Positions 27,301 through 35,395 of a stretch of DNA of 64,000 nucleotides are shown piece after piece. A program made the position numbers and the translations under genes. Where the stretch lies: the NCBI RefSeq assembly GCF_001908095.1, contig NZ_MKGR01000003.1, positions 1 to 64,000 of the forward strand, written 5' to 3'. The notes under the pieces are model-generated. The model searched no databases and was not told the DNA's origin. It worked only from the letters and a program-made list of their open reading frames with translations. The DNA comes from Xenorhabdus thuongxuanensis. Lineage in GTDB: Bacteria > Pseudomonadota > Gammaproteobacteria > Enterobacterales > Enterobacteriaceae. Each line of letters begins with the position of its first letter. Positions within the stretch are counted from its first letter, which is position 1.

Positions 27301-30300
27301 TATTCCGGCAGAGGTTGATAGTGTTTCAGACAATCGGAGAGCGACTGAGATGAAATAAATGTCATGCCGTAACGAGACAGGTGTTCGAGCAGAAATAGCG
27401 CAACTTCGTTATGTTGTTTATGATTGTCATCGGTGATTGCCTGCATTACAGGGAACAGATCACGATAGTGCGTTGGTAATTGTGGCGCACGATTTATGCG
27501 TTGGCACAAAGTATCGCCTTCCAGCTCCAGAAATGCCACCAGGGATTTCTCTTTTTCACCACGGGTTAAGGCAACACCTTTACTGATACCGGTTACTTGA
27601 CTGAGGGCGGCATCAACTTCTCCCAATTCAATTCGGTAACCACCAATTTTCACCTGGCTATCACGGCGCCCCATAAATTCAAGCCAGCCTTCGGGGTGAT
27701 AACAACCCAGATCACCAGTACGATACCAGCGTTCTCCTTGATCAATGACAAACTGGGCAGCCGTGCGTTCTTCATCATTAAAATAGCCTAGCGCTACACC
27801 GACACCACCAATCCAAAGTTCACCGACAACCCAGTCAGGGCAATCACGGCCATCTTCACCCACTACACGGTAACGCTGGTTAGCGAGAGGATAACCATAA
27901 GGGATAGAGCGCCACTGCTTGTCAATTTCTTTAACGATATATTCATTTGACCAGATAGCCGCTTCCGTTGCGCCCCCCATTGCACTTAATACACCATCGG
28001 GATTGAACGCACGGTAACGCTCAGGCAGTGACAAACCGATCCAATCCCCGGACAACATTACAGTGCGAAGTGCTTTCGGTGCATCAACCTCCATTCCTTC
28101 ACAATAGGTTAGCAACATATCAAACAGTGCCGGCACACTGTTCCATAACGTAACGCGGTGGCGCTCGATCAGCATTTCCCAGGTTGATGGATCGCGGCGT
28201 TGTGCTTCGCCAACAAGAACCAGCGCGCCTCCTGTACTGAGAATGCCAAAAATGTCATAAACAGACAGGTCGAAATGCAAGGCAGAGAGTGCCAGTAAGC
28301 GGTCATGGCTTTGAACTTGATGACGGCGATTGATATCCAGACAGGTATTCAGTGCGCTTTGGTGGCTAATTACCACACCTTTTGGCATACCGGTTGAACC
28401 AGAGGTATAAATGATGTAAGCCGGATCAGTCACCGCACGCTTAGCCATATCAGTTAAGGGGAGTAATTGCTCATCCTGATGCCAGGAAATGCAATGTATA
28501 TCCTGTGACCAAGTATTCTGCTGCTCAGGATCAATGATAACGATATTGATTCCGGCACTTTCACAGATAGCCCGACGTCGGTTTAGTGGTTGATCCACGG
28601 GAACCGGAACATAAACTCCGCCAGAATAAAGTACAGCTAATACAGCGACAATTTGTCCGATGCCTTTTTCCATACTGATGGCAACGCGATCTCCCGGTAT
28701 AACCGACGTTTTTTGCAGTACGGCGGCTAATCGGCGGGCTGCCAGACTGAGGTCGCCATAACTTATTTTTTCATGATGAGTAATTAAAGCGACAGCATTT
28801 GGGGTATGTTTTGCTTGTGTAAATACTGCCTCATGCAACAAGGCATTAGGTAGTGGTTCAACCGTGTTATTAATTTGATGTCGCAGATGGTATTGCGACT
28901 CAGGCATCAGATCCGGTAACTTTTCGTGCCATTGTGTCGCGTTTTCCGTCAGGTTCTCAATCAATTTCTGATAGGCAGTGAATAGAGTATCCATCAAACC
29001 GTCAGGGAAAAGTTCGTCGTTGCTATCCCACTGAATATTTAGGGCGTTTTTATGTTCAAAGGCAACGAAATCCAGCCACACCTGAGGTGTTTGTGATATT
29101 CCCCAACTTGGTTTTCCCAAGACATCACGGGTATTCTCACCGTATAAAGGCCGGCCTAAATTGCTGGTAAACACAATTGGCGCGCCATGTGGGTGGTTGC
29201 CTCGCTTTTTGAGCTCACGCAGAACTTCTACACCAGACCAATGACGGTGTTCGTAAGCTTCGGTGAATGTTGTCTGTGCATCCTGAGCCAGTTGGCAGAA
29301 CGGTAAATTACCACCAGAGATGTCCAACAGCAGAATATTGGTAAAATCGGCCAGAATGTTGTCAACCGCGTTGTGCAGCGGAGCTCTGTCAAATAGCGTC
29401 AGGTTGAACAACAAGCGTGTTGAATTACTCCAGCGACACAATAAAGCGGCAAATGCTGTCGCTAATGCCATCGTTGGCGTAACGCCATTTTGCTGCGCGA
29501 GTTGCTTAAAACGTTCCCAATATTCCGGCGATAAGCGAAAACATCTGCGATGGATCTGAACATTTTTTATCAGGGAAGGATCCTTGGCTAGAGGAAGTTG
29601 GGGAGCAAGTGGCAAAGTATCTAATCGGTTACGCCAGAATACCTTGGCTTCTTGTCGGGCTTGCTTAAATTGAGCCTGATATTGTGTGAGATAACTGCAA
29701 AAATCATAGTCAGAAGCAATAGCGGGTAGGCAGCGTTTGGCAATTAATGCCGCCAGTTCGGTAAAGAACAGACTAAAGCTGGCGGCATCCATGATAAGCA
29801 GATCGATATTGGCATGTAGCCGATGTTGATTATCGCCAAACAGGCTAAGTTGAATATCAAACGTTTCTCCTTCTTCAACCCGTAATACGCGATGGCTTAA
29901 TTGTTTGCGTATGTTGTCCAGCGCTTGGTACTGTTCATCAATTGTCTGATGACGGAGATCGTGAACTGTTAATTTTTTCCAGTAAGCGTTGGTTATGCCT
30001 TGCTGACGACCATCGGGCAAAAAACGTACCCGCAACATCGGATGCCGTTGGATCAGCATGTGAATAGCCGCTTCCAGTCGTTCAGGATCCAGCCCAATAC
30101 CATCAAACTCCTGGTACAGATGACAACCCACTCCTCCCAACGTTTGCTCCGGTGAACGCCCAACAAAATAAGCATGTTGTACCGCCGTCAATGGGAATGG
30201 GCGGGCATCAGAAATCCGTGGCTGTGGCGCTGTATTTTGGAGTGCTGTTTGGGCGACAGGGGCATGGCGTTGCAGAAGCTGGCTCCAGGCATGTAGCGTT

Positions 30301-30494
30301 GGCTTTTGGTAAAGTTCGCGCAGAGTGACACGATGTCCCTGACGTCTAAACTGGTTTAGTAATGCCATGATTTGCATTGAATCCAGTCCATTGCGAATTA
30401 AATCGTCATGATCGCCCACCAAAATATTTTTTTGATTAAACAGGCCAGCAATGAACTGGCGCAGTGAATCAGGAGAGAGAAGGTCCGTGTGCAT
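24354..30494 (-). CDS. irp2: HMWP2-like NRPS (ArCP-Cy-A-[MT-like]-PCP-Cy-PCP)
   Basis: 2046 residues, nearly the length of yersiniabactin HMWP2 (about 2035) and the same order: aryl carrier protein (NGLDSMQ, Ser about 38), Cy1 (PLTAVQHAYFVGR; DLLIMD), adenylation domain (YTSGSTGMPKG) whose code reads D-L-Y-N-M-S-M-I-W (cysteine type), an insertion resembling a methyltransferase inside the A domain, PCP1 (GGDSLLATR), Cy2 (PLTEVQQAYLVGR; DNLLLD) and a C-terminal PCP2 (AGASSLQ). It should hold salicylate and add two cysteines, each cyclised to a thiazoline. In the inserted domain the SAM-binding glycine motif is degraded (MEFDARSG in place of the usual E-x-G-x-G-x-G), so methylation is unlikely, as in HMWP2. 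Start has TAGGA upstream; a 50-nt gap separates it from the ABC gene upstream, and it overlaps the next gene by ATGA. Confidence 0.95.
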   Translation of the reverse strand: MHTDLLSPDSLRQFIAGLFNQKNILVGDHDDLIRNGLDSMQIMALLNQFRRQGHRVTLRELYQKPTLHAWSQLLQRHAPVAQTALQNTAPQPRISDARPFPLTAVQHAYFVGRSPEQTLGGVGCHLYQEFDGIGLDPERLEAAIHMLIQRHPMLRVRFLPDGRQQGITNAYWKKLTVHDLRHQTIDEQYQALDNIRKQLSHRVLRVEEGETFDIQLSLFGDNQHRLHANIDLLIMDAASFSLFFTELAALIAKRCLPAIASDYDFCSYLTQYQAQFKQARQEAKVFWRNRLDTLPLAPQLPLAKDPSLIKNVQIHRRCFRLSPEYWERFKQLAQQNGVTPTMALATAFAALLCRWSNSTRLLFNLTLFDRAPLHNAVDNILADFTNILLLDISGGNLPFCQLAQDAQTTFTEAYEHRHWSGVEVLRELKKRGNHPHGAPIVFTSNLGRPLYGENTRDVLGKPSWGISQTPQVWLDFVAFEHKNALNIQWDSNDELFPDGLMDTLFTAYQKLIENLTENATQWHEKLPDLMPESQYHLRHQINNTVEPLPNALLHEAVFTQAKHTPNAVALITHHEKISYGDLSLAARRLAAVLQKTSVIPGDRVAISMEKGIGQIVAVLAVLYSGGVYVPVPVDQPLNRRRAICESAGINIVIIDPEQQNTWSQDIHCISWHQDEQLLPLTDMAKRAVTDPAYIIYTSGSTGMPKGVVISHQSALNTCLDINRRHQVQSHDRLLALSALHFDLSVYDIFGILSTGGALVLVGEAQRRDPSTWEMLIERHRVTLWNSVPALFDMLLTYCEGMEVDAPKALRTVMLSGDWIGLSLPERYRAFNPDGVLSAMGGATEAAIWSNEYIVKEIDKQWRSIPYGYPLANQRYRVVGEDGRDCPDWVVGELWIGGVGVALGYFNDEERTAAQFVIDQGERWYRTGDLGCYHPEGWLEFMGRRDSQVKIGGYRIELGEVDAALSQVTGISKGVALTRGEKEKSLVAFLELEGDTLCQRINRAPQLPTHYRDLFPVMQAITDDNHKQHNEVALFLLEHLSRYGMTFISSQSLSDCLKHYQPLPEYHHWFARMLAYLCQCNLLAESAHHVYQAVLPSTAYHNEAKCVPARWHSTLRNILTGQQSAVTLLDDPQFAPEQQLFVQPETQQWLAGLKQAIIALSQRLQRPVTLMEFDARSGLCAQWLAEHITDQHLSYIGFERSQALINQMQTRLSGYTHTSVHYWCEKNRPESLQHQADVILLNNVLHREEDPKNCIKTLLPLAQPGALVLAMELQQASSISLITAELLSPQGIQLRSASEWLSLLPLQAETPVTIGNLSVLLMQTSDNVTIPDRGKIKSALAQHLPGYMIPQRLHVIPHLPLTPNGKIDRKALSQSLQFATTSATTSATKTDTATSQPEMTLSNTVEQTVADIWQRLLNTEQLGRDSDFFQLGGDSLLATRLIGELAQQGFKGELGHLFRNPQLAAFASTLSSLSETSSEACAISEEQDEYQPFPLTEVQQAYLVGRYPGFALSGIGAHFFVEYRIEQLDVQRLNRVLNRLIQRHPMLRTVVINGQQQILQDVPVFSVKQHRFADITEADTLRERLSHQVLDVSRWPVFDFQLAQDTSLVSRLFVSLDNLLLDGLSMQILLAELEQLYLNEQHALPPLNVTFRDCVLRQQQMPVHQNSLQYWQEQVKTLPLAPQLPLRIAPESVQSPHFVRYSDRLSAHEWEQLKQQAASQQITPSALLIAAYAAVLSAFSTRPELTLNLTLFDRPHWHKDIKHILGDFTSLSLLAWHPEKNWLSSARRLQQQLWQDLDHRHISAIRVMRELAQRRGPDAAVMPVVFTSALGTHEGQFLSHSSWMKPVWGISQTPQIWLDHQVYESDDELCLNWDAVEELFAPHQLKNMFNNYMALLRTLAAQPESWHSALDQLVPRQQSVKGANNPAVTIASSPHLEGSEPQVCSDTCDEIQRLFLSVTHHPIHAHQNFFEAGASSLQLIQLHKKLQHVGFQHLAVTDLFAYPTPETLSLRCRKEAQNGNSQSIALRQRQQQKRLQQREKRHKGAVQ
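26335..26364 (-). repeat. 12-bp tandem repeat (2.5 units) in a linker of the HMWP2-like gene
   Basis: GTGGCGGATGTT occurs twice in tandem followed by a half unit, coding for the repeated peptide TTSATTSAT in a Ser/Thr-rich linker just before PCP1. The frame is preserved. Confidence 0.85.
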
Positions 30495-30544
30495 GAATAA
30501 ATCCTATAAAATGGCAGCTACCTAACAAATCAGATAATGGCGGG

Positions 30545-32329
30545 TTACACCTTATTTAAATGAATACTTGAGGAAATATTGGGATGTAAGTGCCAATGCT
30601 CTTCTGAGCCAAGGTGATTTTTCCAAAGGGATTGGTAAAGCGAGCAACGCGTCAGTAATTCATCATGTGTACCGCTATCACAAAGGGTTCCATGATCCAT
30701 TACCAATATTTGATCAGCACGGGTTATCGTACTTAGTCGATGAGCAATAACAAAAACGGTTTTATCCTGAGTGAGAGAATCAAATGCTTCTTGTATTAAT
30801 TGCTCATTTTCGGGATCCAGCGACGCCGTTGCTTCGTCCAGGAATAGAACCGGAGACTGTTTTAGGATCGCGCGAGCAATGGCAAGCCGTTGGCGCTCTC
30901 CGCCAGACAACGTACCGCCATCCACACCTAAAGGTGTATCGTACCCTTGCGGTAGTGCCATAATCGTATCGTGAATGTTGGCAAGGCGTGCTGCCTGTTC
31001 CAGCTCTGACTGCGTCGCATTCGGATCACCTAAACGGAGATTATTGGCGACAGTATCCTGAAATAGTGCGGTTTCCTGGAATACCATTGTGACGGTGTCG
31101 TACAGCGCTTGAGTCTGGTAATGATGAATAGGGTTCCCACCCAGACGGATTTCACCTTTATCCAGTTGATAGAAAGAGAGTAATAAATAAGCCAGCGTGG
31201 ATTTACCGCTACCACTTGGCCCTACAATGGCGGTCATACTGCCCTGTGGCGCATAAAATGAAACGTTCTGGATAGCGGGCTGGTGAGTACCTGGGTAGCT
31301 AAATGAGATGTTGTTAACTTCAACATCATATTTGTTTGGTGCAGCTAATGGCCCGGAAGTTTGCGTTGCAATCGCTTCTATCTCTGCAATATGTGTTTCA
31401 CCGACTTGTGTCAATGCGGTCACGTTGAGCAGGGGGATGATCCCGCGTAAAGGGGTAATAGTGGCGAACAACAATAGAATAGTGATCAGCATCTCAGGGA
31501 GAGTGAGAGCTTCATTAAAACGTAAAGCACCGGCCAGAATGCCAACAACCACGCTGGTATCAATAATGATGTAAAACAGACTCAGCAACGGTATGCTTTT
31601 GAATATTCCGCGGCGGAATGCAGCACGTAGTTGTTCAATTTCCTGATCAAAACGTTGTTCTACCGTTGTGGTAGCAGCCGCTGCACGAATAAAAGCCATG
31701 CCTTGGGCATATTCTACGATTGCTTCGGATACATCAGCCATCTTCGCTGCTCGACGATGCAGTATTTCATTGAGTTTTTGACGGATACCACCCAGAATCA
31801 GTAATCCAACCATCAATACTAATAGGGCACAGCCAGCAACAACCCAGTCGAACCAGAATAAAGCCAGATAGATAAGCGTCAGCATCATAATCTGGCAGGT
31901 GATTTGTGGGGTGGTATAGGCTGATTGATTTTCCTGCCATTGCACATCTTCGGATAACGTCAGAGCTATTTTTCCGGCACTTAATCCACGAATTGTCGCT
32001 ATAGACATACTGACAAGCCGTTGTAGCAAAGAGCGACGGATTTCTATCCCCAGCCCATAAGCTGCAATGGTGAGTTTACGTAATGCGCGAGACATAAAAG
32101 CGAATCGCAGCAACAGTAAAATAACTAATAATGTCAGTGTAATAAGTGGCAGTATAGCGTTGCCACTTTCTTGCAGATGGTTTTCCTTCAGATGAGTGAT
32201 GGCCCAGGCGGCGATAGCCAGTTGAGCAATAATCGCAATGGTATCAAGTTGCTTATATAACAACCCACCAAACCAAACCCGCTGTAGTTTTGCAGACAGA
32301 TGTTGTTGGAGACGATTAAATAACCCCAT
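30545..32329 (-). CDS. ABC transporter half (permease + ATPase), YbtP/YbtQ family, second of pair
   Basis: 594 residues: N-terminal six-helix transmembrane domain (to about 330), then a nucleotide-binding domain with Walker A GPSGSGKST, signature LSGGERQRLAIARA, Walker B LFLDEATASLD and H-loop IAHRLS. In the yersiniabactin island YbtP and YbtQ are fused exporter-fold half-transporters needed for iron acquisition from the siderophore, apparently as importers. This gene and its neighbour would form the heterodimer. Start set at 32329 (MGLFNRLQQHL) with AGGAG ten nt upstream, 2 nt after the stop of the upstream ABC gene; the longer frame lies inside that gene. The region around IVEYAQGMAFIRA resembles YbtP a little more than YbtQ, not enough to name it. 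Confidence 0.9.
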   Translation of the reverse strand: MGLFNRLQQHLSAKLQRVWFGGLLYKQLDTIAIIAQLAIAAWAITHLKENHLQESGNAILPLITLTLLVILLLLRFAFMSRALRKLTIAAYGLGIEIRRSLLQRLVSMSIATIRGLSAGKIALTLSEDVQWQENQSAYTTPQITCQIMMLTLIYLALFWFDWVVAGCALLVLMVGLLILGGIRQKLNEILHRRAAKMADVSEAIVEYAQGMAFIRAAAATTTVEQRFDQEIEQLRAAFRRGIFKSIPLLSLFYIIIDTSVVVGILAGALRFNEALTLPEMLITILLLFATITPLRGIIPLLNVTALTQVGETHIAEIEAIATQTSGPLAAPNKYDVEVNNISFSYPGTHQPAIQNVSFYAPQGSMTAIVGPSGSGKSTLAYLLLSFYQLDKGEIRLGGNPIHHYQTQALYDTVTMVFQETALFQDTVANNLRLGDPNATQSELEQAARLANIHDTIMALPQGYDTPLGVDGGTLSGGERQRLAIARAILKQSPVLFLDEATASLDPENEQLIQEAFDSLTQDKTVFVIAHRLSTITRADQILVMDHGTLCDSGTHDELLTRCSLYQSLWKNHLGSEEHWHLHPNISSSIHLNKV

Positions 32330-32331
32330 GA

Positions 32332-34146
32332 TTAATTTACTCCTGTTCCGGTATTTTCTCCCCGCCAAGCTGTCCATTGTTTGGCATACGCGCCCTGTTG
32401 TGCGACCAGTTCATCATGGGTTCCTTGCTCAATGATGCGTCCTTTATCCAGAACCAGTATTTGATCAAGGTGACGGATAGTTGGCAGGCGATGGGCGATA
32501 ACAATCACGGTCTTATTACGGCCTGTCTTATTACGGCCTGTCTTGGTGCGGCATAGTGCATTGAGGGCCTGTTGCATCTCTTTTTCACATTCTGGATCGG
32601 CATAAGCAGTGGCTTCATCCAATACAAGAATGGGGGCGTTTTTCAGGATAGCGGCAGCGACGGCAATACGCTGTTTTTCTCCTACAGATAAGCTAATACC
32701 GTTGTTAATCACGGTGTTGTAGCCTTGGGGTAACTGTTGGATAAATTGGTGTGCTTGTGCTGCGATGGCCGCTGCTTCAACTTCAGCTTGTGAAGCATCA
32801 GGACGGGCCAAGCGGATATTATTGGCTATCGTATCGTTAAACAGAAATACCCGCTGGAACACAAACGAGATGTTGTTACGCAGAGTGGGTTCATCCATGT
32901 TGCGGATATCAACACCTCCAACCGTAATTTTGCCTTGTTGAGGATCCCAAAGACGAGCAATCAGGCTGGCTATCGTGGATTTACCAGAGCCGCTGGCTCC
33001 AACCAGAGCGAGTGAACTGCCGGCAGGGACGGAAAACGAGAGGTTATCTAAGGCATTGTCCTGCTTATCTTGATAGGAAAAGCTGACACTATGTAAAGTC
33101 ACAGTATGATCGGCAGGAACTTGACTTTGGGTACATGGTGCTAATTCAGGTTGATTCATTAGCCAACGATAACGTGTGACTAACGCCTCTTGCTGCTGCA
33201 AACGTGTCATCACAGAGAACATGGATGAAGCAATATTGCCGAATGCCATAGCAGACAGAATAAAGAAGGTGAATTCAAATAAAGTGATCTCTTGTCGGTT
33301 AAATAGCCAGACCGCCAGAGGGAGGACAAACAGCAGATTAGCGCTGGATAGCACAAAAAATCGGCTAGATTTGACCTGCACTTTCTCAACCCAAATATCG
33401 ATAATACGTGTCAGGGCGGTAAATGCTTCTTCCGCTCGCTGTAGTGCAATATTGCCGCCAGAATAGGTTTTTACTACAGGAATGGCGTTGATAACTTCAC
33501 CCATTGTTGAAGCAATACGATTTTGGGCTGCGTAAAAACGCTGAGTAGTGGTTTGAACTTTCATCTGAATATAGATGAATAATAAGCAGGCACCCAAAGT
33601 TGGAGCAAAAGCCGCCAATGCTAATCGCCAGTCAATGGCTAACATCACACCCAATGCAATCAATGGGCCGAATAAGGTTGCAGACATCTCTGGAATAATG
33701 TGGGCAATACCATCCTCAAGCTGTTCGACATCATCTAACATCATCTTCTTGATTTCGGTGCTGTCAGTCTGCATAAAAAAGCCTAAGGGAACAGACTTCA
33801 ACTTATTGCTGATATGACGACGAACATCAGCCTGAACATCGGCAGCGATCAAATGAGCAACAAACGTTGAACCACTGAAAGTCAGCATAGCGGCAAAGGT
33901 GAAGCCTAATAACATGATGCCGTAATTCAGCAAGGTGTCATATTGCCCATCATAGATAGATTGGGTAATAAGACCAGCAATCGCTGCCGGCAGTATTTGC
34001 AAACCGGCAGAAACAATAGCAAGTGCAATGGCAACGTAACTCAGCGTGCGGTATGGGCGCATCATATCCCACAATGTCTTAAGGACTCCGGCGTCAGCAG
34101 CACGTTGCTCTGGAGAGTTTTGAACAGAAGGATCATTACTGAGCAT
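32332..34146 (-). CDS. ABC transporter half (permease + ATPase), YbtP/YbtQ family, first of pair
   Basis: About 604 residues with an N-terminal transmembrane domain and a C-terminal ATPase: Walker A GASGSGKST, signature LSVGEKQRIAVAAA (Gly-to-Val variant of LSGGQ), Walker B LVLDEATAYADPE, H-loop IAHRLP. Expected to pair with the next gene as a ferric-siderophore transporter. Start set at 34146 (MLSNDPSVQ) because AAAGGA precedes it; this overlaps the YbtX stop region by 11 nt, whereas the longest frame would lie deep in YbtX. A five-residue tandem duplication (TGRNK twice) sits between Walker B and the H-loop. Confidence 0.9.
   Translation of the reverse strand: MLSNDPSVQNSPEQRAADAGVLKTLWDMMRPYRTLSYVAIALAIVSAGLQILPAAIAGLITQSIYDGQYDTLLNYGIMLLGFTFAAMLTFSGSTFVAHLIAADVQADVRRHISNKLKSVPLGFFMQTDSTEIKKMMLDDVEQLEDGIAHIIPEMSATLFGPLIALGVMLAIDWRLALAAFAPTLGACLLFIYIQMKVQTTTQRFYAAQNRIASTMGEVINAIPVVKTYSGGNIALQRAEEAFTALTRIIDIWVEKVQVKSSRFFVLSSANLLFVLPLAVWLFNRQEITLFEFTFFILSAMAFGNIASSMFSVMTRLQQQEALVTRYRWLMNQPELAPCTQSQVPADHTVTLHSVSFSYQDKQDNALDNLSFSVPAGSSLALVGASGSGKSTIASLIARLWDPQQGKITVGGVDIRNMDEPTLRNNISFVFQRVFLFNDTIANNIRLARPDASQAEVEAAAIAAQAHQFIQQLPQGYNTVINNGISLSVGEKQRIAVAAAILKNAPILVLDEATAYADPECEKEMQQALNALCRTKTGRNKTGRNKTVIVIAHRLPTIRHLDQILVLDKGRIIEQGTHDELVAQQGAYAKQWTAWRGENTGTGVN
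32512..32541 (-). repeat. 15-bp perfect tandem duplication inside the ABC ATPase gene
   Basis: CTTATTACGGCCTGT is repeated exactly twice in tandem. It encodes a doubled TGRNK in the ATPase domain shortly before the H-loop strand VIVIAHR. The second copy looks like a recent in-frame slippage product. Confidence 0.9.
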
Positions 34147-35395
34147 AGGTGTTTTCCTTTTGGAAATCGTGGCGCTTATGTAATGTCCAGAACAAGCCTG
34201 CGAGGGTGAAGAATGATGCAAGAGCGAAAAGGGATGCATAGCTTGCTTTGGTCACAATCAATCCACCCAGCATTGAACAGATGATCGCAATGCTCATATC
34301 TGCGGATTGCATTAACGCAAAATCCACACCAGACTGTATGCCAGCCGCCAAAGACATCATTTGGGTATACAAGGCAACAAATTTGGTGGCGGTGATTAAT
34401 GTAATAAAGACGTATGCCGATGAAAGCAGGGATAGGGACGTTTCCGGTTGTTGGGCAAGCCAGAAAATACTCACTAATACCAGACATTCAAGCAGCATTA
34501 TCCCCAATAATGTCTGGATGGCACCTAACTTACGTACCACGATGCCGCCAAGCAGGACACCGGATAATCCGGCTAATGCACCACCACTGGCAGCAATGAT
34601 GCCTAATTGGGTTAAGTCTACGCCGCGATCGACTAAAAATGGGGAGAGCATACCGAGTGACAGGCGTGTCCCAATCATACATAGCAGTATTAAGATCAGT
34701 GCCTGTTTCACCGAAGTACGACGTAAGGCACTCTTTAGGGAGGGTCTTGGAGAGGGGGTGTCCGATGTTTTTGATGCATTCGATTCTCCCTGTCCCTGAG
34801 TTTTTCGGATGAATAAGATAGGCAGTGACATTAATAGGATCACTATAACTAGCATACCTGCACCAATGTGCCAGCCATAGAGTGAAATAAGATATAAAAA
34901 CAGGCCGCTGCCAATAATGGCTCCCAGATAACTGCCCCCAACTTGCATGACATTGCTCCAGGGGCGATGCTGCGGTGATAACCGATCGATAGCATGGCCG
35001 TCTGTGGTGGTATCTACCACGGTCAGACAAAGCGTAATCAGAAACAGAGCCGCTATGATCAGCGGCATATGTTCGGCAGGTTTTGCTAAGGACATTAAAC
35101 CAAAAAGCAGTGCAATTAACAGATTGCCGCAAAGCATGATGCGGCGGGGGTTAGTATCCCCCGAACCTGATTTGCGGTAGCGTTCTACAACGGGAGCCCA
35201 GAGAAATTTTAATGCCCAAGGTAACATCAATAGATAGAGTAAACCTATCTTATCTGGGGTAACGCCGTGATTGCGTAGAAATGCCGGCATGCTTTGTAAC
35301 GTTAACATACCAATGGTACTTTGGATGGTGTAAACACCAGCCAAAGTCAAAAGTAGCAACGAGATGTGACGGCGATGTGAGGTGTTGTGCGTCAT
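34136..35395 (-). CDS. ybtX: major facilitator permease, YbtX/Irp8-like
   Basis: 419-residue MFS membrane protein of about 12 hydrophobic helices, the length and context of YbtX of the yersiniabactin island and Irp8 of piscibactin loci, also related to AmpG-like permeases. N-terminal helix with SLLLLTLAGVYTIQS; conserved GLLYLLMLPWALKFLWAPVVERY loop between helices 2 and 3; central charged loop about 200-215. The exact role in siderophore traffic is unsettled in the family (export of apo-siderophore is a common proposal). It overlaps the receptor gene by ATGA upstream and the ABC gene by 11 nt downstream. Confidence 0.9.
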   Translation of the reverse strand: MTHNTSHRRHISLLLLTLAGVYTIQSTIGMLTLQSMPAFLRNHGVTPDKIGLLYLLMLPWALKFLWAPVVERYRKSGSGDTNPRRIMLCGNLLIALLFGLMSLAKPAEHMPLIIAALFLITLCLTVVDTTTDGHAIDRLSPQHRPWSNVMQVGGSYLGAIIGSGLFLYLISLYGWHIGAGMLVIVILLMSLPILFIRKTQGQGESNASKTSDTPSPRPSLKSALRRTSVKQALILILLCMIGTRLSLGMLSPFLVDRGVDLTQLGIIAASGGALAGLSGVLLGGIVVRKLGAIQTLLGIMLLECLVLVSIFWLAQQPETSLSLLSSAYVFITLITATKFVALYTQMMSLAAGIQSGVDFALMQSADMSIAIICSMLGGLIVTKASYASLFALASFFTLAGLFWTLHKRHDFQKENTYAQ

